Assembly (NCBI RefSeq): GCF_019880405.1
Contig: NZ_CP082269.1
Span: 1,178,001-1,242,000 of the forward strand
Length of the DNA: 64,000 bases
Source of the DNA: Enterobacter sp. C2
Lineage (GTDB): Bacteria > Pseudomonadota > Gammaproteobacteria > Enterobacterales > Enterobacteriaceae
Direction: 5' to 3'
Made by a program: the position numbers and the translations under genes. This document shows positions 29,759 through 37,431 of the stretch, in pieces; position 1 is the stretch's first letter, and the number at the start of each line of letters is the position of its first letter. The notes beneath the pieces were generated by a model. That model had not been told where the DNA came from. It did not search any database and saw only the letters and a list, made by a program, of their open reading frames with translations.

Positions 29759-29776
29759 TTCTCTCTCCAGCAGACA

Positions 29777-31306
29777 TCAGTCCTGCGGTGTAGAAGCGCT
29801 GATTAATTTTTCCCGCGTCACGGAAGCGCGCGGCAAATCTGCGGTGATACGGCCATCGGCCATAACCAGAACCCGGTCGGCCAGCGCCATGACCTCATCC
29901 AGCTCGGAGGAGGAGAACATAACCGCCAGCCCCTGATGCGCCATTTTGCCAATCAGATGATAAACATCGGTTTTCGCACCCACGTCGATGCCGCGCGTCG
30001 GCTCATCCAGCAGAACCACTTTGGGTCCGGTCATCAACGCCTTACCCAGCACCACCTTTTGCTGGTTGCCGCCGCTGAGCGAGGTAATGGGCAGCTCCGT
30101 ATCACCTGCTTTAATCGCGAGCTGTTCCACCATGTGGTTGACCTGCTGCTCCTCTTTCACCGGGCTGAGCAGGCGCAAGGCGCGGCGAAAGCCCAGCAGG
30201 CTCAGGTCGGTCAGCGTCATATTGCTTTTGATCGACATGAGCTGCACCACGCCTTCACCCTGACGATCCTCCGGCACAAGGGTAATGCCGCGCTTAAGCC
30301 GCTGCTGGAACGAGCGCTTGTCCAGGCTTTCACCATCCAGATTGATGGTGCCCGACTGGCAGCCCATCATCCCCACCAGGCCTTTAAACAGCTCGGTACG
30401 TCCCGCGCCGAGCAGGCCATAGATGCCAATAACTTCCCCTTTACGCAGATCAAAAGTGACATCGTTTAATTTATAACCCCCGTTCTGGTGCAGGGCGGTC
30501 AGGCCGTTCACCTTCAGGATGGTCTCCCCGTGTGCGGCAGGGCTGTAGTCAAAGTGCTTTTTCTTGTCACCAACCATCTGCTCGATGATCCAGGGCACGC
30601 TGGCCTGCTGAACGGGACGCTCGCTGATAAAGCGGCCATCGCGGAAGATGGTGATGTGATCGCCGATCTCCATCAGCTCCTCCAGCCGGTGAGAGATGTA
30701 GATAATGGTGACGCCGCGGCGCTTAAGCTGGGCGATAACGTTAAACAGCACCCGCACTTCCGACTGGCTCAGCGCGCTGGTGGGCTCGTCCATGATCAGC
30801 ACCCGGGTATCTTTAGAGAGTGCGCGGGCGATCTCCACCAGCTGCTGGTGACCAATGCCCAATTCGCCTAACGGGGAGTAGGGATCAACGTTCAGCTCCA
30901 GCCGTTCAAGCAGGGATTTAGCCAGCTCGTACTGGTATTTTTCGTTAATCACGCCGCGCTGGAAGAACTCATTGCCAATGAAAATGTTGTCCATCACGTT
31001 CATATTGGGGAAGAGGTTCAGCTCCTGGAAAATAATGCTGATGCCGTGCTTTTCCGCCTGGTGAGTGGAGCCGAGGGTGACCCGCTCCCCGTCCAGCAGG
31101 ATCTCGCCAGAGGAGGGCGTCTCAACGCCGGCCAGCATTTTCATCATCGTCGATTTGCCCGCACCGTTCTCGCCAATCAGCACGTTGACCTGATTACGGT
31201 ATACACGGTAGTTAACGCTATCGAGCGCGACTACCCCAGGGTAAATACGGGAGAGGTCGCGCGTTTCAATAATGACCTCATCCGGCTGGGTCTGTTGCTC
31301 ATTCAT
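29777..31306 (-). CDS. Ribose-type sugar ABC transporter ATPase (two ABC domains)
   Basis: RbsA/MglA-type protein with two fused ABC modules, 509 residues from ATG 31306, which follows the ribosome-binding sequence GTGAGGAGAGG. An upstream in-frame start at 31381 would run into the DUF2291 gene and is unlikely. Module 1 has Walker A GENGAGKST and LIMDEPTSAL. Module 2 has the degenerate Walker A GLLGAGRTEL, the signature SLSGGNQQKVVLGKAL and LLDEPTRGIDVGAK. Such asymmetry is normal for the family. It powers the importer formed with the permease at 28709. Confidence 0.92.
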   Translation of the reverse strand: MNEQQTQPDEVIIETRDLSRIYPGVVALDSVNYRVYRNQVNVLIGENGAGKSTMMKMLAGVETPSSGEILLDGERVTLGSTHQAEKHGISIIFQELNLFPNMNVMDNIFIGNEFFQRGVINEKYQYELAKSLLERLELNVDPYSPLGELGIGHQQLVEIARALSKDTRVLIMDEPTSALSQSEVRVLFNVIAQLKRRGVTIIYISHRLEELMEIGDHITIFRDGRFISERPVQQASVPWIIEQMVGDKKKHFDYSPAAHGETILKVNGLTALHQNGGYKLNDVTFDLRKGEVIGIYGLLGAGRTELFKGLVGMMGCQSGTINLDGESLDKRSFQQRLKRGITLVPEDRQGEGVVQLMSIKSNMTLTDLSLLGFRRALRLLSPVKEEQQVNHMVEQLAIKAGDTELPITSLSGGNQQKVVLGKALMTGPKVVLLDEPTRGIDVGAKTDVYHLIGKMAHQGLAVMFSSSELDEVMALADRVLVMADGRITADLPRASVTREKLISASTPQD

Positions 31307-31316
31307 AGCCCTCTCC

Positions 31317-31928
31317 TCACTGCCGTACGATATGTGCCGCGGTAACATCCGGGATGGTTTGTGGAATATCCCAGGCGGCAAATACCCCGGAAACAGTGAC
31401 CTTATCTCCGACGACGGGCTTAAAGTTGATGATCATCGTCGACGCTTGCTGATTAATCGCTTTGCCATAGTCGCCGTACAGCACCTGATCGTTAAAGTCC
31501 TGGTAGCTCGCGCCTTTATACCCGTCCCGTAGGCTGGTGCCGCGAATAATAGGGCCCATCTGCACCACGATGTCGCCACCTTGCTCATCGCGCACCGTCA
31601 TCTTCCCGCTGCGGGATTTCGTATTCACCTTGATCACTTCCCCGCTGATACGCACGCTAAAGACGCAGGGGTTTTCGCTCTGGCTGCGGTAGCCATCTTT
31701 GCTACAGGCCTCATCAAAGCTCTTTTCGCTCTGCAAGGTTTTCAGTAATTCCGCGACAGGTTTCGCCTCACGCACATACTGCGGCACAATCTTTTGCTGC
31801 CAGGTTTGCTGAATATTGGCCATTTGTGGATTGGGGGGATTTTTAAGATCGGCCAACTCTTTCTGCGATACGATGCGGCAGCCGCCAAGCGCTAAAACGA
31901 TCGCTACCAGCGCAAGTTTTCTGTGCAT
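31317..31928 (-). CDS. DUF2291 predicted periplasmic lipoprotein
   Basis: A 203-residue protein that I place in the DUF2291 family by its sequence and by its position between the binding protein and the ATPase of a ribose-type importer. No function is established. The N-terminus is a lipoprotein signal with Cys17 in ALGGC. The segment after it is mainly helical, and a C-terminal half rich in Val, Gly and Thr (about residues 90-200, e.g. VQMGPIIRGTSLRDG) looks beta-barrel-like. It may assist or regulate the binding protein at the membrane. That role is inference. Confidence 0.75.
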   Translation of the reverse strand: MHRKLALVAIVLALGGCRIVSQKELADLKNPPNPQMANIQQTWQQKIVPQYVREAKPVAELLKTLQSEKSFDEACSKDGYRSQSENPCVFSVRISGEVIKVNTKSRSGKMTVRDEQGGDIVVQMGPIIRGTSLRDGYKGASYQDFNDQVLYGDYGKAINQQASTMIINFKPVVGDKVTVSGVFAAWDIPQTIPDVTAAHIVRQ

Positions 31929-31973
31929 TATGTTCTCCTTTGCGCCCGCCGAAGCGGGCGCTGCAACGTGTCA

Positions 31974-32909
31974 TCAGGATTTGAAATTGAAGTCTTGCAC
32001 TCCGGAGGCGTTGTCAGGGGTAATCAGAATGCCGCGGAACATCACGCGCTGTTTCTCAGGCTTGGTGCCTTTTTGGATGAAATTATCCAGATCGGTAACG
32101 CCCTGAGCGGCAATGGCCTGGGCCTGCAGCATCACCGTGGCTTTTAGGGTGCCCGCTTTAACGGCTTCACGCTCGTCGTTGCTGCCGTCGATGCCGACGA
32201 CAATCACATCATCGCGGCCAGCGGATTTCAGCGCGGCAATTGCGCCCAGCGCGACAGGGCCGTTGCCGCAGATAACGCCTTTCACGTCCGGGTGCGCCTG
32301 CAGGATGCTGTCCATAATGCGCTTGCCGTCAATCAGAGTGCCTTTCGCATCCTGTCTCGCGACGCTCTGCATATCCGGATACTGATCCAGCACCTGATGG
32401 AAAGATTTCGAGCGCGTCACGCAGTTGTTGTCGGCCAGGTTACAGGTCAGCTCGGCGTATTTGCCTGCCTCTTCCATTTTTTCGACGAAGACGTTAGCCA
32501 CGTCAGAGCCTGCCTGGAAGTTGTTATGCGTGATCTGTTCGAGGGCAATGTTATCAACCGGGATTTCACGGTTGATTAACACCACGGGAATACCCGCGTC
32601 TTTGGCTTTTTGAATGGCCGCTACGCTGGCGGTTGAGTCGGCGTTATCCAGAATAATGCCCTGAACTTTTTTACCGATCGCGGCGTCGATAAGCTCGCTC
32701 TGTTTTTTAACATCTTCGCCGTGCGACAGCACGCTGGTGGTGTAGCCCAGCTCTTTCGCTTTCTGATCGGCCCCTTTTGCCTCTGCGGCGTAGTAGGGGT
32801 TATCCAGCGAGTTGACCATAATCATGATGGTGCCTTTTTCAGCGGCAAACGCATTCACCGAAAATGCACAGGCTGCTGCCACACCTAAAAACAGTAATTT
32901 CGCTTTCAT
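31974..32909 (-). CDS. Periplasmic sugar-binding protein, RbsB type
   Basis: Peripla_BP_4-family receptor, 311 residues, with a signal peptide cleaved after AFA at about residue 22. Family features are MVNSLDNPYYAAEAKGADQKA, GIILDNADSTAS (about 86-97), VVLINREI and VVGIDGSNDEREAV. It most resembles ribose/allose/tetritol-type receptors. A polar set (Asn, Asp, Arg, Asp) lines the predicted cleft. The gene comes right after the transketolase pair and 45 bp before DUF2291, so import and cleavage are co-expressed. The ligand cannot be read from sequence alone. Confidence 0.88.
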   Translation of the reverse strand: MKAKLLFLGVAAACAFSVNAFAAEKGTIMIMVNSLDNPYYAAEAKGADQKAKELGYTTSVLSHGEDVKKQSELIDAAIGKKVQGIILDNADSTASVAAIQKAKDAGIPVVLINREIPVDNIALEQITHNNFQAGSDVANVFVEKMEEAGKYAELTCNLADNNCVTRSKSFHQVLDQYPDMQSVARQDAKGTLIDGKRIMDSILQAHPDVKGVICGNGPVALGAIAALKSAGRDDVIVVGIDGSNDEREAVKAGTLKATVMLQAQAIAAQGVTDLDNFIQKGTKPEKQRVMFRGILITPDNASGVQDFNFKS

Positions 32910-32972
32910 AAGATGTTCTCTCTAAATGTTATGTAGTGGTTCAACAGGTGTAGGGGTAACGCTATTTATTAA

Positions 32973-33914
32973 CTATTTATTAATCAGGGCCAGGGTCTGA
33001 TTCACGATCCCGGCTACATCAAGACCATGATATGCCCGCATATCTTTGCGATCGGCGGCGATGGCATAGTCACCGTCAGGAATGCCCAAACGTTTAAGCA
33101 CCGCACCATGGCCGTTCTCTGCCAGCACCTCCGCGACAAGGCTGCCCACGCCGCCATTCACATTGTGCTCTTCAACGCTGATAATATGTTTTACGCTTTG
33201 TAACGCGGCGAACAGCGCGTCGCGGTCTAAGGGGCGAATGGAAGGGACGTTGATGACCCTTGCAGAAATGCCCTGTTCCGCCAGCTGTTCGGCGGCATCA
33301 ACGGCTTCGTGAACGGTAGAGCCCATGGCGACCAGCGCGATGTCATTGCCTTCGCGCAGCACATCTATCGCACCGGGTACGAAGGTGTAACTTTCATCGT
33401 GCAGCTCGGGTAGCGCTTTACCGTCCATACGGATATAGACCGGGCCGACATGCTCAAGCGCATACTCAATAATCTGGCGGCACTCCAGCGGGGAGGAGGG
33501 GGCAAAGATCTGGATATTACCGAAGCCGCGCATCACGGAGATATCATCAATGGCGTGGTGGGTACTGGCCAGCGGCCCATAGCTGGCTCCGGCGTTGAGG
33601 CCAAACAGCTTCACGTTAGTGTTGTTGTAACAGATATCAACTTTAACCTGCTCGTTGGCACGCGAAACCAGAAACGGCGCGGCGTTACAGGTTACGGCGA
33701 TTTTTCCGCCCAGCGCCAGCCCGGCGGCTGCGCCCACCAGGGTCTGCTCGGCGATCCCGACGTTGACGATCCGATCCGGGTACTGTTTTATGAAGGGGGA
33801 GATCTTGGCGGTCGAGGTCGAGTCGGCTACGACGGGAACCAGATCGACGCCTCTCTCAACCGCATCAATGAAAGCTTCAACCATCACGTTTGCAAGATGT
33901 TCTGAATTACTCAC
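32973..33914 (-). CDS. Transketolase-like protein, C-terminal half (Pyr and C domains)
   Basis: The 313 residues correspond to the pyrimidine-binding and C-terminal domains of transketolase. The catalytic glutamate that activates thiamine diphosphate is Glu56 in NVGIAEQTLVG; ASYGPLASTHHAIDDISVMR and the IRMDGKALPEL region contribute to the active site. The start codon is GTG, overlapping the end of the N-terminal half by 8 bp after a GAGGG ribosome-binding sequence. It is an obligate partner of the protein at 33907-34761. In apiose-type pathways such split enzymes cleave a branched ketose phosphate. Confidence 0.88.
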   Translation of the reverse strand: MSNSEHLANVMVEAFIDAVERGVDLVPVVADSTSTAKISPFIKQYPDRIVNVGIAEQTLVGAAAGLALGGKIAVTCNAAPFLVSRANEQVKVDICYNNTNVKLFGLNAGASYGPLASTHHAIDDISVMRGFGNIQIFAPSSPLECRQIIEYALEHVGPVYIRMDGKALPELHDESYTFVPGAIDVLREGNDIALVAMGSTVHEAVDAAEQLAEQGISARVINVPSIRPLDRDALFAALQSVKHIISVEEHNVNGGVGSLVAEVLAENGHGAVLKRLGIPDGDYAIAADRKDMRAYHGLDVAGIVNQTLALINK

Positions 33915-34761
33915 TTTTCATGCCCTCTTCGATCAGATCGTTCAGTTCGCTCATTGCCAGCCCGATTTCGTCACCCTTCGGAACGCGGTGGTGCCATTCT
34001 GGCTTGCCAGCGATAAAGGAGACGCCTGCACCCTTGGTGGTATGGGCGATAATGACGTTCGGTTTGCCGGTCTGGGGCAGGTTCTCCAGCGCATTGACCA
34101 CGGAAGCCATATCGTTGCCCTCGCACTCGGTCACTTCCATACCAAAGGCGCGCCATTTTTCGTCCAGCGGATCGGTACACATAATGTCTTTGGTGGCCCC
34201 CGCCAGCTGCAGGCCATTTTTGTCATTGATAATGACCAGGTTATCCAGCTTGTAATGGGCGGCCACCATGGCGGCTTCCCAGTTGCTGCCTTCTGCCAGT
34301 TCACCGTCGCCGGTGATCAGGAAAATACGGCGTTTGCTATTGCTGCGCTTGGCCGCGAGTGCCAGACCAACGGCCACCGGGAAACCATGCCCCAGCGCAC
34401 CGGTATTGAGCTCAATCCCTGGGGTCTTCTGCTTAACCGGATGTCCCGGCAGATGAGAGTTGGCGTGCTGGTAGGTAGCGAGCCACTCCACCGGAAAATA
34501 GCCCGCCTCGGCGAGAACGCAGTAGTAGCAACCTACGGCGTGGCCTTTGGACTGGATGTAGATATCACGCTCCTCATCATCCTGGCGGTCAGCAGCGCAG
34601 TCGAGTACGCGAAAATAGAGCGCTGTTAACAGCTCCACCTGCGAGAGATCGGCCCCGGTATGGCCGCCAGCGGGGCTGTTGGCATTCAGGGAGATGATGT
34701 GACGGCGCACCGCACGGGCTTTGTTTTCAAGTTCGGGTACAGAAAGTAAGAACGGATTCAT
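33907..34761 (-). CDS. Transketolase-like protein, N-terminal half (PP domain)
   Basis: The 284 residues form the diphosphate-binding domain of transketolase. The ThDP/metal motif begins GDGELAEG at Gly151-Asp152-Gly153 and ends in IINDKN about 25 residues later. The conserved histidine segments are SPAGGHTGADLSQ and HLPGHPVKQKTPGIELNTGALGHG (given as separate landmarks). With the C-terminal half it makes a full enzyme of about 597 residues, smaller than TktA. It is the first gene of the left arm, with a strong GGAGGA ribosome-binding site and an operator palindrome 29-42 bp upstream. Confidence 0.88.
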   Translation of the reverse strand: MNPFLLSVPELENKARAVRRHIISLNANSPAGGHTGADLSQVELLTALYFRVLDCAADRQDDEERDIYIQSKGHAVGCYYCVLAEAGYFPVEWLATYQHANSHLPGHPVKQKTPGIELNTGALGHGFPVAVGLALAAKRSNSKRRIFLITGDGELAEGSNWEAAMVAAHYKLDNLVIINDKNGLQLAGATKDIMCTDPLDEKWRAFGMEVTECEGNDMASVVNALENLPQTGKPNVIIAHTTKGAGVSFIAGKPEWHHRVPKGDEIGLAMSELNDLIEEGMKSE

Positions 34762-34788
34762 CGAGCTCCTCCGAATTAATATGCGACA

Positions 34789-34804
34789 CTGAATATATAT
34801 TCAG
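34789..34804. promoter_or_regulatory. Operator palindrome, copy 1 (transketolase side)
   Basis: CTGAATATATATTCAG, a perfect 16-bp palindrome, 27 bp upstream of the transketolase start codon. A repressor bound here would block the left-arm promoter or early transcription. Confidence 0.75.
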
Positions 34805-34881
34805 GTTGGTTCAAAAAAATGGACGCCTGGCTATAGATCCAAGTTTCCCTGACCGTGAGTGAATAGGCTCTCTGAGGATCC

Positions 34882-34895
34882 AGAATATATATTCA
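34882..34895. promoter_or_regulatory. Operator palindrome, copy 2 (middle)
   Basis: AGAATATATATTCA, with a perfect 12-bp GAATATATATTC core, 13 of 14 bases identical to the other two copies. Centre-to-centre distances are 92 bp to copy 1 and 165 bp to copy 3. Confidence 0.72.
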
Positions 34896-34962
34896 CACGT
34901 GACTTTATATTCAATAATACTAGCGTCTCTGTTGTTGAGTTGTCCAGAGTGAATGAGTGATT

Positions 34963-34978
34963 TGTGATGCCCTACACA
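34963..34978. promoter_or_regulatory. CRP-like site in the divergent sugar-locus region
   Basis: TGTGA-TGCCCT-ACACA matches 9 of the 10 core CRP positions and is followed by TT as in strong sites. It lies about 125 bp upstream of the kinase start, between operator copies 2 and 3. Confidence 0.6.
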
Positions 34979-35045
34979 TTTGCTGCGTTTGCCTGTAGAT
35001 GCGGAAAGCAATCCTCGCTATCGTTTACAAAATAAATAATCAGTG

Positions 35046-35061
35046 ATGAATATATATTCAT
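35046..35061. promoter_or_regulatory. Operator palindrome, copy 3 (kinase side)
   Basis: ATGAATATATATTCAT, a perfect 16-bp palindrome ending 26 bp before the kinase start codon, so it should overlap the -10 box or start site of the right-arm promoter. Confidence 0.75.
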
Positions 35062-35087
35062 GAAAGGTCTCACTTCCGGAGAACCCT

Positions 35088-36593
35088 ATGTCTTCGCACA
35101 AAAATATTATTATTGCTCTCGACGAGGGCACGACCAACGCCAAGGCCGTAGCCCTGGACGCAGCAGGCAAAGCGATCGTTAAATTCAACCAGCCGCTCTC
35201 TATCCAGACGCCTCGCGAGGGGTGGGTCGAACAGTCAGGTTCGGCGCTGGTGGAGGCCTCGGTGAAGGTGCTCGCGCAAGCGATTGAGGCGGTCGGCGCT
35301 GAAAACGTGGTGGCGCTGGCCATCAGCAACCAGCGTGAGACGACGATAGGCTGGTATCGCAGCAACGGCACGCCGCTGCATGCGGCCATCAGCTGGCAAT
35401 GCTCGCGCACGGCGGATTTTTGCGATGCATTGCGGCGCGATAATAAAGAGCAGACGATTAAAGCCGTCACCGGTCTGCCGGTCGCGCCGCTTTTCTCCGC
35501 CTCCAAGATGCGCTGGCTCATTGAGTCGACGCCAAACGGCCAGGCGCTGGCGGCCAACGGTGACATTTGTCTCGGTACCATCGACAGCTGGCTGCTCTGG
35601 AATCTGACCGCGGGTGAAAGCTTCTATTGCGACTACTCAAACGCCGCCCGTACTCAGCTCCTTGATCTGCAAAGCGGACGCTGGAGCCCAGAGATGCTGG
35701 ATATCTTCCAGATCCCGGCCGCCGCGCTGCCGACGATCAAACCCTCCAGCGGCCTTTTCGGCTACACCAAAAACGTGGCGGGCATTCCAGACGGCATTCC
35801 GATCATGTCGATGGTGGGAGATTCGCACGCCGCACTGTTCGGCCATGCGCTGGGGGAGGCGGGCTGCGTCAAGGCCACCTACGGTACGGGCTCATCGGTT
35901 ATGGCACCGGTGACCTCGGCCCAGTGCAACATCCACTCTCTGGCAACCACCCTTGCCTGGCACGATGGCGAGCAGCTGATCTACGGCCTGGAGGGGAACA
36001 TCCCCCATACCGGAGACGGCGTTGCGTGGATGGCTGACAGCACGGGCCTGAGTGAACTCCCCGAGGCTGAGCTGGCCGCAGAGCTGAATTCACTTCCGGC
36101 CTCGGTGGAGTCAACGCTGGGCGTCTATTTTGTTCCGGCGCTAACGGGATTAGGTGCGCCCTGGTGGGATGAAAATGCCCGCGGGGTGATCTGCGGCCTG
36201 AGCCGTGGCGTAAAACGCGCGCACCTGATCCGGGCAGCGCTAGAGGCCATTACCTACCAGATCGCCGACGTGGTCACGGCGATGCGGCAGCACAACGACT
36301 TTTCGCTGAACGCGTTGATGGTCGATGGTGGGCCAACCAAAAATGACTGGCTGATGCAGTATCAGTCAGACCTGCTGGGTTGCCCGGTTATGCGCAGCGA
36401 CGTGCCTGAACTCTCTGCAATCGGTGCGGCGCTCTTAGCGCGCAAGGCCGTGGGGCAACTCTCACTCGATGAGCTAAAACAGTACCTTTACCCGCACAGT
36501 GAATTTCGCCCCAACATGGAGCGTCATGGCCGTTTACAAAAACGCTGGCGGGAGTGGCAACAGGCCGTCGAAAGAACTCTACACAAATTTTGA
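35088..36593 (+). CDS. FGGY-family carbohydrate kinase
   Basis: ATP-dependent kinase of the glycerol/xylulose kinase superfamily, 501 residues. The first phosphate loop is ALDEGTTNAKAVALD (about residues 9-23). The catalytic base is predicted to be Asp245 in MVGDSHAALFGHAL, matching Asp245 of glycerol kinase. KATYGTGSSVM forms the adenosine loop, and MVDGGPTKNDWLMQ the C-terminal ATP contact. It is closest to glycerol-kinase-like members, suggesting phosphorylation of a terminal hydroxyl. It is the first gene of the right arm, and its product is expected to feed the split transketolase. The substrate is unknown; apulose kinase is one comparison. Confidence 0.87.
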   Translation: MSSHKNIIIALDEGTTNAKAVALDAAGKAIVKFNQPLSIQTPREGWVEQSGSALVEASVKVLAQAIEAVGAENVVALAISNQRETTIGWYRSNGTPLHAAISWQCSRTADFCDALRRDNKEQTIKAVTGLPVAPLFSASKMRWLIESTPNGQALAANGDICLGTIDSWLLWNLTAGESFYCDYSNAARTQLLDLQSGRWSPEMLDIFQIPAAALPTIKPSSGLFGYTKNVAGIPDGIPIMSMVGDSHAALFGHALGEAGCVKATYGTGSSVMAPVTSAQCNIHSLATTLAWHDGEQLIYGLEGNIPHTGDGVAWMADSTGLSELPEAELAAELNSLPASVESTLGVYFVPALTGLGAPWWDENARGVICGLSRGVKRAHLIRAALEAITYQIADVVTAMRQHNDFSLNALMVDGGPTKNDWLMQYQSDLLGCPVMRSDVPELSAIGAALLARKAVGQLSLDELKQYLYPHSEFRPNMERHGRLQKRWREWQQAVERTLHKF

Positions 36594-36614
36594 ATAGCGG
36601 GTGAGGAGAGAAGT

Positions 36615-37412
36615 ATGGGCTATGTATTCGAAAATAAAACGGTTGTCATTACCGGGGCTGCCAAAGGCATCGGCGAGGGCATCGCCAGAAAATTTGCCGA
36701 TGCGGGCGCAAATCTGGTGCTGTCGGACTACTCGGCAGAGGTCATAGAGACCGCCGAGCGATTGAGAGAGGAGTACCATGAAAATATTATCTCCTTCGTC
36801 GCCGACGTTACCAATGAAGAGCAGGTCACCGAGCTCTACCGCCTCGCGCATCGTACCTTTGGCAGCATTGATGTCTCTATCCAAAACGCCGGCATTATCA
36901 CCATCGACCGCTTCGATAAAATGACGCGTCAGGAGTTCGATAACGTACTCAGCGTGAACACCACCGGCGTATGGCTATGCTGCCGTGAGGCCGCAAAGTA
37001 TATGGTCAAGCAGCAGAGTGGTCGTCTGATCAACACCTCTTCCGGCCAGGGCCGGGTTGGCTTTATCTACACCCCGCACTACGCGGCCAGCAAAATGGGC
37101 GTAATTGGTATTACCCAAAGCCTCGCGCTAGAGCTGGCCCAGCACAACATTACGGTGAACGCATTCTGCCCTGGGATCATCGAGACCAACATGTGGGACT
37201 ACAACGACCGCGTGTGGGGCGAGATCCTGAGCACGCCAGAGAAGCAGTATAAAAAAGGCGAGCTTATGGATGAATGGGTGCAGGGGATCCCCCTCAAACG
37301 GGCGGGCAAACCTGCCGACGTTGCCGGGCTGGTGGCATTTCTGGCGTCCGAGGATGCAGCCTACATTACGGGGCAAACCATCAACGTTGATGGCGGCTTG
37401 ATCATGTCGTAA
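36615..37412 (+). CDS. Short-chain dehydrogenase/reductase 1
   Basis: Classical SDR of 265 residues. The coenzyme motif TGAAKGIG is at residues 12-19 and NAG is in IQNAGIIT. The active-site Ser lies in INTSSGQG, and Tyr156 and Lys160 in YAASK. Asp in VLSDYSAE after the second strand suggests NAD(H) preference. It resembles polyol and galactitol/sorbitol-type dehydrogenases. It starts 21 bp after the kinase with AGGAGAG as ribosome-binding site. It probably oxidises the imported sugar or polyol, or works with SDR 2 in an oxidation/reduction (epimerising) pair. Confidence 0.87.
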   Translation: MGYVFENKTVVITGAAKGIGEGIARKFADAGANLVLSDYSAEVIETAERLREEYHENIISFVADVTNEEQVTELYRLAHRTFGSIDVSIQNAGIITIDRFDKMTRQEFDNVLSVNTTGVWLCCREAAKYMVKQQSGRLINTSSGQGRVGFIYTPHYAASKMGVIGITQSLALELAQHNITVNAFCPGIIETNMWDYNDRVWGEILSTPEKQYKKGELMDEWVQGIPLKRAGKPADVAGLVAFLASEDAAYITGQTINVDGGLIMS

Positions 37413-37431
37413 CACATTTTGGAGTGAAACC

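Larger units (their letters stand above)
34762..35087. promoter_or_regulatory. Divergent control region of the sugar locus
   Basis: This 326-bp AT-rich region between the transketolase and kinase genes contains three copies of a GAATATATATTC palindrome, one of them next to each start codon. It also has a partial copy (TTATATTCA at 34905-34913) and a good CRP-like site. It must hold two divergent promoters, and TTTACA at 35024-35029 could be the -35 box of the kinase promoter. No regulator gene lies in the locus. Confidence 0.8.

Noticed and set aside
32973-34761. Transketolase as one gene broken by a frameshift
   Set aside because: Each half has its own start and ribosome-binding site, the break falls at the known domain boundary, and split two-subunit transketolases are a known class.
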